Below the pieces are notes generated by a model. It did no database searches, was not told the origin of the DNA, and worked only from the letters and a program-made list of their open reading frames with translations. The translations under genes were made by a program, and so were the position numbers. From Cellulomonas marina (GTDB taxonomy: Bacteria > Actinomycetota > Actinomycetes > Actinomycetales > Cellulomonadaceae), in the NCBI RefSeq assembly GCF_900111925.1, contig NZ_FOKA01000016.1, positions 1 to 64,000 of the forward strand: a stretch of DNA of 64,000 nucleotides, read 5' to 3'. Within the stretch, counting starts at the first letter, position 1, and every line of letters starts with the position of its first letter. Below, piece by piece: positions 32,313 to 39,580 of the stretch.

Positions 32313-33560
32313 CTACGGGGTCGTGCCGGTGTCGGGAGCCACGCCGATCGTCGCCTGCCACGCCTCGATGCGGTCGAGCGCCGCGGACAGCACCTCCGGC
32401 GCGACGGCGAAGGACAGCCGCACCCACCGGTGGCCGTCCGCCGGGTCGAAGTCCGTGCCGGGCGTGAGGGCGACGCCGGCCTCGTCGAGCAGCCGGGCGC
32501 ACCACGTCACGGAGTCCAGGCCCGAGGCGGAGACGTCCGCGTACAGGTAGAACGCGCCGTCCGCGGGTGCGACGTGCGACCAGCCCAGGGCCGGCAGCCG
32601 GTCCAGCAGCAGCGCCCGGGCGTCGGCGTACCGCGCCACCGCCGCCTCCGCCGCCGCGTACGCCTCCTCGCTGAAGGCGGCCAGGGCCGCGTGCTGCGGC
32701 AGGGCGGGCGGGGAGAGCGCGATGTTGCCCGCGAGCGCGTCCACGGCGTCGACGAGCGCGTCGGGCAGGACGAGCCAGCCCAGCCGCCAGCCCGTCATCG
32801 CCCAGTACTTCGAGAAGGACGACACGACGACGGCGTCCGGGTGGCGGGCCGCCGTGGTGAGCGGGGGGCGGCGGCCGTCAGGGCCCGCGTAGGTGAGGCC
32901 GTGGTAGATCTCGTCGCTGATGAGCCGGGTGCCGTGCGCGGCCGACCACGCCGCCAGCGCGTCGAGCGCGGCCGCGTCGAGCATCGTGCCCGTGGGGTTG
33001 GCGGGGCTGGCGACGAGCAGGCCGGCGGGCGGGCGGTCCAGCGCGTCGAGCTGGGCCGTCGTCGGCTGGTAGCGCTGCGCGGCGCCGCACGGCAGGTCGA
33101 CGACCTCGCAGCCGAGCGCCCGCAGGATGTTCGCGTAGGCCGGGTAGCCGGGCCGCGCGAGCGCCACCCGGTCGCCGTGCTCGAAGGCCGCGAGGAACGC
33201 CAGGACGAACGCGCCCGACGAGCCCGTCGTCACGACCACCCAGCGCGGGTCGAGGTCCAGCCCGTACCAGCGCGCGTAGTGGCCGGCGATCGCGTGGCGC
33301 AGGGCGGGCAGGCCCGCCGCCTCCGTGTAGCCGAGGTCCGCGTGCTCGACGAGCTCCGCCGCCCGCCGCCGGACCACCGCGGGCGCGCCGCCGGCCGGCT
33401 CCCCCACGCACAGGGACAGCACGTCGGCGCCGGCCGCCCGGCGCTCGTTGGCCGCGGCCACGATCTGCATGACCGCGAACGGCGGGACCCGGGACCGGCG
33501 GGAGGCGGGCAGCGGGTCAGGCGGCGGGACCGGCTGCGACGTCGGCGGCGGCGGCGCCAC
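32313..33560 (-). CDS. Class I/II PLP-dependent aminotransferase
   Basis: A 415-residue fold-type I aminotransferase. Landmarks are SPANPTGTM at about 185-193, the Asp/Tyr pair in ISDEIYHG and the PLP lysine Lys251 in SSFSKYWAMTGWRLGW. The C-terminal arginine that binds the substrate carboxylate is in HRWVRLSFA. The amino-acid substrate cannot be fixed. The GTG at 33560 lies 2 bp after the phosphatase stop, so it is in an operon with the phosphatase and the dehydrogenase. Confidence 0.9.
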   Translation of the reverse strand: MAPPPPTSQPVPPPDPLPASRRSRVPPFAVMQIVAAANERRAAGADVLSLCVGEPAGGAPAVVRRRAAELVEHADLGYTEAAGLPALRHAIAGHYARWYGLDLDPRWVVVTTGSSGAFVLAFLAAFEHGDRVALARPGYPAYANILRALGCEVVDLPCGAAQRYQPTTAQLDALDRPPAGLLVASPANPTGTMLDAAALDALAAWSAAHGTRLISDEIYHGLTYAGPDGRRPPLTTAARHPDAVVVSSFSKYWAMTGWRLGWLVLPDALVDAVDALAGNIALSPPALPQHAALAAFSEEAYAAAEAAVARYADARALLLDRLPALGWSHVAPADGAFYLYADVSASGLDSVTWCARLLDEAGVALTPGTDFDPADGHRWVRLSFAVAPEVLSAALDRIEAWQATIGVAPDTGTTP

Positions 33561-33562
33561 GG

Positions 33563-34114
33563 TCAGGCGCCGCCGCCCGCGTCGCGCGCCTCGAGCTGCG
33601 AGCGCACGTACGCCACGACGCCGTCCGCGGCCGCCTCCACCTCCTGCAGCGTGACCTCGAAGTCCTCGATGCCGCCGTACCAGGGGTCCGCGATGTCGAG
33701 CCGGGACTCGCGGCCGCCGGGCTCCACGCGCGGGGCGTCGGGGTCGAAGCTGCGCAGCATGCGGACCTTCGTCGTCTCGGCCCCGGCGTGGTCGGCCAGG
33801 TGCCGCAGCGCCTTCACGTGCTGGGCCGTCATGGCCAGGAGCAGGTCCCGCTCCACGACCTCGCTGGTGGCCACCGCGTGCGCGCGGTGCCCCTCGAGCA
33901 CCGGGTACCCGTGCGCCTGCAGCACCTGGCGGGCGCGCCGGTCGACGGGGTTGCCGTTCTCCTCGTCCGAGATGCCCGACGAGTCGACGAGCACCCGGTC
34001 GGCCAGCCCCGCCTCCCGCAGCCGCTCGCGCAGGACCACCTCCGCCATGGGCGAGCGGCAGATGTTGCCGGTGCAGACGGTCATGACGCGGTAGGGCTCG
34101 GGGGTGCTGGTCAC
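33563..34114 (-). CDS. Low-molecular-weight protein tyrosine phosphatase
   Basis: A 183-residue phosphatase. The P-loop is CTGNICRS with Cys14 and Arg20. The general-acid loop DPWYGG is near residue 145. It hydrolyses phosphotyrosine or small phosphoesters. The family is usually about 150 residues; the extra length is in Asp/Glu-rich loops. It starts at GTG 34114, downstream of the map gene (25-bp gap), and is followed by the aminotransferase. Confidence 0.92.
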   Translation of the reverse strand: MTSTPEPYRVMTVCTGNICRSPMAEVVLRERLREAGLADRVLVDSSGISDEENGNPVDRRARQVLQAHGYPVLEGHRAHAVATSEVVERDLLLAMTAQHVKALRHLADHAGAETTKVRMLRSFDPDAPRVEPGGRESRLDIADPWYGGIEDFEVTLQEVEAAADGVVAYVRSQLEARDAGGGA

Positions 34115-34139
34115 CCGGCCATCCTGCCCCGCGACGCCG

Positions 34140-34904
34140 TCAGTCGCGGGCGGTGAGGACGAGCGGCCCCTCCGGGGTGAGCGCGACGGTGTGCTCGGCG
34201 TGCGCGGCGAGCGACCCGTCGGCGGAGCGGATCGTCCAGCCGTCGGGGTCGATGACGTAGTCGCGGCCGCCGGCCATGAACCAGGGCTCGATGGCGACGA
34301 CGAGCCCCGCCTTCAGCCGCATGCCCGAGCCGCGGCGGCCGTCGTTGGGGACGTGCGGCTCCTCGTGCATCGTCCGGCCGACGCCGTGGCCGCCGAAGTC
34401 GGTGTTGATGCCGTAGCGGCCCGCGTGCCCGACGCGGCCGATCGCCGCGGAGACGTCGCCCATGTGCCCGCCGACGCGTGCCGCCGCGATGCCGGCCTCG
34501 AGCGCGCGCTCCGTCGTCGCGATGAGCTCCTGCGCCTCGGGCGTCGTCGTGCCGAGCTGGACCGTCAGCGCGGAGTCGCAGACCCAACCGCCCAGCTCCG
34601 CGGCGAAGTCGATGCTCAGGACGTCGCCGTCCTCGAGCACGCGGTCCGACGGCAGGCCGTGCAGGGCCGCGTCGTTGACGGACGTGCACAGCACCCCCGG
34701 GTACGGCATGGCGCCGAACGACGGGTGGTAGCCCAGGTACACCGAGCGGGCGCCGGCGGCGTCGATCATGCGGTGCGCGTGGTCGTCGAGGTCCTGCAGC
34801 GTCATGCCGGCGCGGGCCACGTCCCGGAGCGACGACAGCACGGAGGCGACGAACCGTCCGGCCGGCCGCATCTCCTCGATCTGGGCGGGGGTCTTCAGAG
34901 CCAT
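34140..34904 (-). CDS. map: Type I methionine aminopeptidase (second paralog)
   Basis: A 254-residue enzyme that removes the initiator methionine from nascent proteins. Metal ligands are Asp99, Asp110, His173, Glu206 and Glu237. The start is ATG 34904 (MALKTPAQIEEMR). It is similar throughout to the paralog at 25025-25801. An upstream leader of about 250 nt holds a promoter, a 12-codon ORF and a three-way-junction RNA, so expression is probably regulated after initiation of transcription. It heads a probable operon with the phosphatase, aminotransferase, dehydrogenase and ACT genes. Confidence 0.94.
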   Translation of the reverse strand: MALKTPAQIEEMRPAGRFVASVLSSLRDVARAGMTLQDLDDHAHRMIDAAGARSVYLGYHPSFGAMPYPGVLCTSVNDAALHGLPSDRVLEDGDVLSIDFAAELGGWVCDSALTVQLGTTTPEAQELIATTERALEAGIAAARVGGHMGDVSAAIGRVGHAGRYGINTDFGGHGVGRTMHEEPHVPNDGRRGSGMRLKAGLVVAIEPWFMAGGRDYVIDPDGWTIRSADGSLAAHAEHTVALTPEGPLVLTARD

Positions 34905-34933
34905 GCGCCCCACTCTCGCACGCGGGCAGGCAA

Positions 34934-35001
34934 CAGCCCGTGGGCCGGCTCCCCTGACGGGGACCTGCCGTGGAGGACGAGACCACGGCACCCACGGGCT
35001 G
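34934..35001 (-). ncRNA. Three-way-junction RNA element in the map leader
   Basis: A perfect 11-bp outer stem (CAGCCCGTGGG at 34934-34944 with 34991-35001) encloses two hairpins: a 4-bp stem with a 4-nt loop (34951-34962) and a 7-bp stem GCCGTGG/CCACGGC with a 9-nt loop (34967-34989). On the minus-strand transcript it lies about 30 nt upstream of the map ATG. It does not match the conserved cores I know for TPP, SAM-I/IV, cobalamin, c-di-AMP, c-di-GMP or guanidine riboswitches. Confidence 0.5.
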
Positions 35002-35027
35002 CGGTGACTGCCGGGGATTCGCTGCGC

Positions 35028-35074
35028 CCGTCCGGAACGGTCCGGCGGGGCACGGCGGATCGGGACAATCCGTC
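35028..35074 (-). ncRNA. Additional hairpins in the map leader
   Basis: On the minus strand CCCGCCGGA pairs with TCCGGACGGG (one bulged A; 35028-35050), and CGGAT/ATCCG (35058-35074) forms a second hairpin. Both lie between the leader ORF and the three-way junction and could act as a terminator or anti-terminator. Confidence 0.4.
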
Positions 35075-35089
35075 CGAGTGCTCGGGCGA

Positions 35090-35128
35090 CTAGCGGGCAG
35101 CCACCTCACGCGTCCTATGAGAATTCAC
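35090..35128 (-). CDS. Leader peptide MNSHRTREVAAR upstream of map
   Basis: A 12-codon ORF starting GTG at 35128 and ending TAG at 35090 encodes MNSHRTREVAAR. A strong GGGAGG lies 10 nt upstream, and a well-formed promoter places the start of transcription 20-25 nt before the GTG. The downstream RNA is highly structured. The Arg-x-Arg sequence (RTR) resembles the +x+ motif at which macrolide-bound ribosomes stall in leaders such as ermDL; this is only a suggestion. It could equally sense arginine or translation stress. Confidence 0.5.
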   Translation of the reverse strand: MNSHRTREVAAR

Positions 35129-35158
35129 CTCAGGACCACCTCCCTTCCGTGTGCCTCG

Positions 35159-35187
35159 ACCGTACGTCCGTCGGGCGGGGACGCCAA
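35159..35187 (-). promoter_or_regulatory. Promoter of the map leader transcript
   Basis: On the minus strand TTGGCG (35182-35187), a 17-bp spacer and TACGGT (35159-35164) form a good housekeeping promoter. The start would fall near 35152, giving a leader of about 250 nt before map. Confidence 0.6.
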
Positions 35188-35228
35188 GGGGTTTTCGCCC
35201 AGGGAGATCGCCGGTCCTCGGCGGGGGC

Positions 35229-35993
35229 TCAGGAGGACGACGACGCCCGCCCCTCCAGCCAGCCCCGCAGGCGGTCCGGCCGGTCGGTGATGACCGCGTC
35301 GACGCCGAGCGCGACGGCGGCCGCCCAGTCCTCGGGCTCGTCGAGCGTCCAGACCATGACGCGCCACCCCTCCGCCTGCAGACGCCCGACGAGGTCCGGC
35401 CGCGCGGCCAGCGCCAGCGCGCCGGGGTTGCACGCCACGACGCCCAGCGCCCGGCACCGCTCGACGAGGTCGTCGGGCACCTCGGCCACCAGCAGCGCGC
35501 GGGGCAGCCCGGGTGCCACCGCCGCGAGCGCCGCCACGGTCCCCTCGTCGAACCCCTGCACGAGCACCCGCCCGCCGAGCCCCGCCGCCAGGACCGGCTC
35601 CGTCACCGCGCGCACGGCGTCCTCGTCCCACGTGCCCTTGACCTCGAGCAGCAGGCCGATGCCCGGCCGGTCGGCCAGGAAGGCCAGCACCTCCGCCAGC
35701 GTCGGCACCCGCTGCCCGGCGTACGCCGGCGAGAACCACGCCCCCGCGTCGAGGGCGCGCACCTGCGCCAGGTCGAGGTCGGCCACCGCCCCGGTGCCGT
35801 CCGTCGTCGCGTCGACGTCGTCGTCGTGCAGCACGACGACCGCGCCGTCGCGCGTGCGCTGCACGTCGACCTCCACCAGGTCGGCGCCGGCGCGCCACGC
35901 CGCCTCCAGCGCGGCGAGCGTGTTCTGCGGGGCGACGGAGGAGCTGCCGCGGTGGGCGACGACGAGCGGCCGAGCCGGCCGGACCGGGTCCAT
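35229..35993 (-). CDS. Glycerophosphodiester phosphodiesterase
   Basis: A 254-residue GDPD-family enzyme that releases sn-glycerol 3-phosphate from glycerophosphodiesters. Catalytic and metal residues are visible: His14-Arg15 (VVAHRGSS), Glu41 and Asp43 (LVEVDVQ), and His56-Asp57 (VLHDDDV). There is no signal peptide, so it is cytoplasmic. The ATG at 35993 is the start fitting the family; the longer frame upstream is antisense to the next gene. Confidence 0.92.
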   Translation of the reverse strand: MDPVRPARPLVVAHRGSSSVAPQNTLAALEAAWRAGADLVEVDVQRTRDGAVVVLHDDDVDATTDGTGAVADLDLAQVRALDAGAWFSPAYAGQRVPTLAEVLAFLADRPGIGLLLEVKGTWDEDAVRAVTEPVLAAGLGGRVLVQGFDEGTVAALAAVAPGLPRALLVAEVPDDLVERCRALGVVACNPGALALAARPDLVGRLQAEGWRVMVWTLDEPEDWAAAVALGVDAVITDRPDRLRGWLEGRASSSS

Positions 35994-36057
35994 GCCGGGA
36001 CCGTAGCGGCGCGACCCTGCGGGAACACGACCCCTGTCGGGTGACGTTGGGGCCGCC

Positions 36058-36705
36058 ATGACCACGATCGGGTTCATCGGCGCAGGCCACATCGGTTCCT
36101 CCCTCGCGCGGCTCTCCGCGCAGCACGGGTACGACGTCGTGCTCTCCAACTCCCGCGGGCCGGAGACGCTCGCGGACCTCGTCGCAGACATCGGCCCGCG
36201 CGCCCGGGCGGCGACGGCGCAGGACGCGGCGGCCGCCGGCGACCTCGTCGTCGTGACGATCCCGCTGAAGGCGATCGGGTCCGTGCCCGCCGAGCCGCTG
36301 GTGGGCAAGGTCGTCGTCGACACCAACAACTACTACCCGCAGCGCGACGGCCAGATCGCCGAGCTCGACGACGAGAGCACCACCACCGCGGAGCTGCTGC
36401 AGGCCCACCTGCCCGGCAGCCGCGTGGTCAAGGCCTTCAACCACATCATGGCCTCGCACCTGCTCGAGCACGCCCAGCCCGACGAGCCCGCGGGCCGCCG
36501 TGCACTGGTCGTCGCCGGGGACGACACCGATGCGGTCGGCCAGGTCGCCGCGCTGATCCACGAGCTCGGCTTCGACACCGTGACCCTCCAGCCGCTGTCG
36601 GAGGGCTGGCGCATCCAGCGCGACACGCCCGGCTACGGCGTCCGCCTGGACGTCGCGGGGTTGCAGGAGGCCCTCGGCGCCGCGCGCCGCTACCGCGACA
36701 TGTGA
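36058..36705 (+). CDS. NADPH-dependent F420 reductase-like protein
   Basis: A 215-residue NAD(P)-binding oxidoreductase of the F420-dependent NADP reductase/NAD-binding_2 group. The Rossmann motif GFIGAGHIGSSLA is at 5-17 and a basic SNSRGPETL loop at 31-39 suggests NADPH. VVDTNNYYPQRDG and VVKAFNHI are family landmarks. Whether the partner is F420 or another substrate is unknown. Its last 16 bp overlap the convergent P1 peptidase gene. Confidence 0.85.
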   Translation: MTTIGFIGAGHIGSSLARLSAQHGYDVVLSNSRGPETLADLVADIGPRARAATAQDAAAAGDLVVVTIPLKAIGSVPAEPLVGKVVVDTNNYYPQRDGQIAELDDESTTTAELLQAHLPGSRVVKAFNHIMASHLLEHAQPDEPAGRRALVVAGDDTDAVGQVAALIHELGFDTVTLQPLSEGWRIQRDTPGYGVRLDVAGLQEALGAARRYRDM

Positions 36706-37754
36706 CCCGGGGTGGTCCCGCCGCCGGTCCCCCTCCCGGGGTCCACGGCGGGACCGCCCGGCCACACGGGCAGGTCGACGGCCGGCGTCCGGACGGGCGT
36801 GGCCGAGCGCACGGCGTCGCGGACGGCCGCCTCCAGCGCGTGCGCCGCGGCGGCGTGCAGGGCGACGAGGGCACCGACCCGCTCCGGGCGCGGTGCGGGC
36901 AGCGGGACGTCGCCGGTGGCGAGGGCGACGACGGTGTCGCCGTCGACGAGGGTGTGCACCGGGTTGAGGGCCCGTGCGAGGCCGGCGTGCGCGGCGGTCG
37001 CGGTCCGGGACGTCTCCGCCGGGTCGAGCGCCGCGTCCGTCACGACACAGGCGATGGTCGTGTTGAGGGGTGCGGCGGCGAGCGCGCCTCCTGCCTCCGC
37101 CGCGGCGGCCGGGACCGCGGTCCTCGCGCCGGCACCGTCGTCGCGCGGCGCCCCCGCCGCGTTGACGACGGCGATGGCGCCGACGACGACGGGTCGCGGC
37201 CCCTGCGGCCCGTCCACCGTGACGCGGACGGACGCCGTGCCCACCCCGCCCTTGAACCGGCCGCCGGCGATCGCCGCGCCCGTGCCCGCGCCGACCGTGC
37301 CGCGCGCGACCGTCCCGTGCTCGGGCTGCGCGCCGGCGGCGACCGCGGCGGCGTAGCCCATGGCCTCGTCGGGGTGGGCCGTGAACCGCCCGCCGCGGCC
37401 GAGGTCGAACACGGCGGCGGCCGGGACGATGGGCACGACCTCGTCGGGCCGCGGGCCGACGGGGAACCCCCGCCCCTGCTCCGCGCACCAGCGCTGCACG
37501 CCGTGGGCGGTGACGAGGCCGTAGGCGCTGCCGCCGGTGAGGACGACCGCGTCGACGGTGGCGACGAGCGTGCGGGGGTCGAGCGCGTCGGTCTCGTGCG
37601 TGCCGGGTCCGCCGCCGCGCACGTCGACCCCGCCGACCGTGCCCGGCGGGGGCAGCACCACGGTCACGCCGGTCAGCCACCCGTCGCCGACCCGCTGCAC
37701 CTGGCCCACGCGCACCCCGGGGACGTCCGTGATGCTGCCGACCTCGTCGTCCAT
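36690..37754 (-). CDS. P1 (S58/DmpA-type) self-processing peptidase
   Basis: A 354-residue N-terminal-nucleophile hydrolase. Such proteins cleave themselves before a Ser or Thr that becomes the nucleophile; here the likely site is Asn231-Thr232 in PLNTTIACVVTD. Upstream landmarks are DVPGVRVGQ, LTGGSAYGL and GRFKGGVGTAS. Substrates of relatives include beta-aminopeptides and nylon oligomers. ATG 37754 is preceded by an AGGGTG element; GTG 37763 is an alternative. It is convergent with the reductase gene, overlapping by 16 bp. Confidence 0.88.
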   Translation of the reverse strand: MDDEVGSITDVPGVRVGQVQRVGDGWLTGVTVVLPPPGTVGGVDVRGGGPGTHETDALDPRTLVATVDAVVLTGGSAYGLVTAHGVQRWCAEQGRGFPVGPRPDEVVPIVPAAAVFDLGRGGRFTAHPDEAMGYAAAVAAGAQPEHGTVARGTVGAGTGAAIAGGRFKGGVGTASVRVTVDGPQGPRPVVVGAIAVVNAAGAPRDDGAGARTAVPAAAAEAGGALAAAPLNTTIACVVTDAALDPAETSRTATAAHAGLARALNPVHTLVDGDTVVALATGDVPLPAPRPERVGALVALHAAAAHALEAAVRDAVRSATPVRTPAVDLPVWPGGPAVDPGRGTGGGTTPGHMSR

Positions 37755-37776
37755 GTCCGTCACCCTGTCATGACGA

Positions 37777-37815
37777 CGGAGGGGTGCGCCGCCCCCTGGT
37801 CGGCGCACCCCTCCG
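37777..37815. terminator. Hairpin terminator downstream of the CE1 esterase
   Basis: CGGAGGGGTGCGCC (37777-37790) pairs perfectly with 37802-37815, with one further G-C pair and a 9-nt loop. It lies 13 bp past the esterase stop. Confidence 0.75.
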
Positions 37816-37828
37816 CGTGGACCCGCGC

Positions 37829-39388
37829 TCAGCGCTCCTGGCTGAGGTTCTCGATGAGCGTCTCGGCACGCCCCCGCAGCTCGGCGTCGGCCTCCTCGGA
37901 CACCCGGCTGGACGGCCCGGGGGGCGAGTCGAGCCGGCCGAGGAACCGCTCGAGCTGCACGACGGCCGCGGTGGTCTTCCCGCGGTCCGCCATCCGCGTG
38001 GCGGCGGACAGGTGCTCGTCGAGCAGGAAGGACACCGGTCCGGCGACGGCCCGCTCGGCCTGCAGCGCGTCCAGCTCCGTCTGCGTCCGCTCGAGGTACG
38101 GGGCGACGAAGGCGTCCGGCTGCCACAGGTAGTCACGGGCGAAGATCGTGAAGAGCTGGTTCCACGCGTTGAAGTCGTGCGCCCCGCTCACCACGACGTT
38201 CTCGACGAGCGCGTTGTCGTACGACTCGACCACGGCCGCGTTGGGCAGGCCGAAGTCCCACGCGCCGCCGCCGAAGAGGATGTACGGCGTCGCCAGGTCC
38301 GGCGTGGTCGGGTCGAGCCGGGCCCCGCCGCTCCACGGCCCGTACCACCCGAAGAGTGTGGGATCGTGGTTGATGATGTTCTGGGTGGCGATGCTGCCCA
38401 TCGAGAGCCCGGCGAAGGCGCGGTCGTCGGCGTCCGTCGAGACGTTGTAGGTGCTCTCGACGAACGGCAGGACGACGTCGCGCAGGTTCGGGTAGCCCTG
38501 GGCGGGGTCCCCGAGGTAGTTCGTCGCCGTGGTGATGACGACCGCGGGCTCCGTCAGCCCGTCCTGCAGCAGGTTGTCCATGATGACCGGGACGCTGCCG
38601 ATGTTGAGCCAGTCGGACTGGTCCTGGCCGCCGCCGTGCTGCATGTAGATGGTCTTGTAGGGCTGCCGCCGCTCCGGGTCGTAGCCGGGCGGCAGGTAGA
38701 CGCCGACGGTGCGCTCGGCACCGGCCACCTGGATCGGGACGTAGCTCCACGTCCCCTTCGCCGAGCCGGGCCGGGGGTTCTCCACCGCCCGTGCGGCCAG
38801 CGGGGCGTAGTCCTGCTTCTCCGGGTCGTAGGGCACGTTGACCTTGTTGAACGCGCGGCGGGCGGTACCCGTGAGGCCGTCGGGCGCGTAGACCGGCGAG
38901 TTGGCGGGATCGGTCACCCAGAGGCTCGTGTCCCCGTCGACGTAGAACCAGTACTGGTTCGCGCCGGCGGCCAGGGGCACCTCCGTGACCCACCAGCCGT
39001 CCTCCACCTCCGTCATCTCGACCTCGTACGCACCGCCGCCGCGCATGAGCCCGGGCCGGTAGTCGAAGGGCGAGTACACGGTCGGGTCCGCCGGGTCCTC
39101 CCAGCTGCGCAGGTTGATGTCGGCGACGAAGCGGACGCTCTCGGCGTCGGGCTCGTGCAGGACGAAGTGCCCGGTGTAGCCCGTCGGCGACCCCGGGTCG
39201 GCCACGACGGTCGGGCCGGGGGTGAGGTCGACGTGGTCGTCGGCCATCGCGGTCGCGGGAACGGCGCCGAGCGCGAGCGCGGCGCCGACGCCGGTGACCA
39301 GGACCAGGCGGGCGGTCCGACGGCCGGACGCACGTCCGGTCGCGGGACCCGACCCGGCGACGGCCCGGCTGGGGTGCAGAGCTGACAT
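37829..39388 (-). CDS. Secreted CE1-family esterase with E-set domain
   Basis: A 519-residue secreted protein. The signal peptide (about 1-50) has Arg pairs, a hydrophobic core and an ATAMA cleavage site. An E-set (immunoglobulin-like) N-terminal domain (about 65-165) precedes an alpha/beta-hydrolase of the CE1/enterochelin-esterase type with the nucleophile GLSMGS and the catalytic histidine in GAHDFNAW. A C-terminal helical region of about 90 residues has no assigned domain. Feruloyl or acetyl-xylan esterase activity is likely but not provable here. The ATG at 39388 follows a GAGGGAG site. Confidence 0.85.
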   Translation of the reverse strand: MSALHPSRAVAGSGPATGRASGRRTARLVLVTGVGAALALGAVPATAMADDHVDLTPGPTVVADPGSPTGYTGHFVLHEPDAESVRFVADINLRSWEDPADPTVYSPFDYRPGLMRGGGAYEVEMTEVEDGWWVTEVPLAAGANQYWFYVDGDTSLWVTDPANSPVYAPDGLTGTARRAFNKVNVPYDPEKQDYAPLAARAVENPRPGSAKGTWSYVPIQVAGAERTVGVYLPPGYDPERRQPYKTIYMQHGGGQDQSDWLNIGSVPVIMDNLLQDGLTEPAVVITTATNYLGDPAQGYPNLRDVVLPFVESTYNVSTDADDRAFAGLSMGSIATQNIINHDPTLFGWYGPWSGGARLDPTTPDLATPYILFGGGAWDFGLPNAAVVESYDNALVENVVVSGAHDFNAWNQLFTIFARDYLWQPDAFVAPYLERTQTELDALQAERAVAGPVSFLLDEHLSAATRMADRGKTTAAVVQLERFLGRLDSPPGPSSRVSEEADAELRGRAETLIENLSQER

Positions 39389-39524
39389 CACTGTTCTCCC
39401 TCGAACGGTGGGCGAGCCGTCGCACGGCGGCTCGTCGTCGACGAGCGCTGGGGCACGTCGACGTCCTGCGGTCGTGCGGTGACGAGCGCGGTGGTGCGGT
39501 GGGCACCGAGGAGCGCCGTCGGGG

Positions 39525-39563
39525 CCGGTGCGGCCGGCAGGACGTGCCTGCCGGCCGCACCGG
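39525..39563. terminator. Hairpin terminator downstream of the tandem esterase
   Basis: A perfect 16-bp stem (39525-39540 with 39548-39563), extended by one G-C pair, with a 5-nt loop, 17 bp past the stop of the tandem esterase. It separates the two esterase genes into different transcripts. Confidence 0.8.
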
Positions 39564-39580
39564 GGCGGAGGTGAGGGGCG

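Noticed and set aside
34934..35001. Three-way junction as a tRNA-like, TPP, c-di-AMP or cobalamin element
   Set aside because: Anticodon and T-arm features and the conserved riboswitch cores are absent.
36702..38132. Long plus-strand frame opposite the P1 peptidase gene
   Set aside because: It is a shadow of the high-GC peptidase gene: Arg/Gly/Val-rich, with no domain or ribosome binding site.
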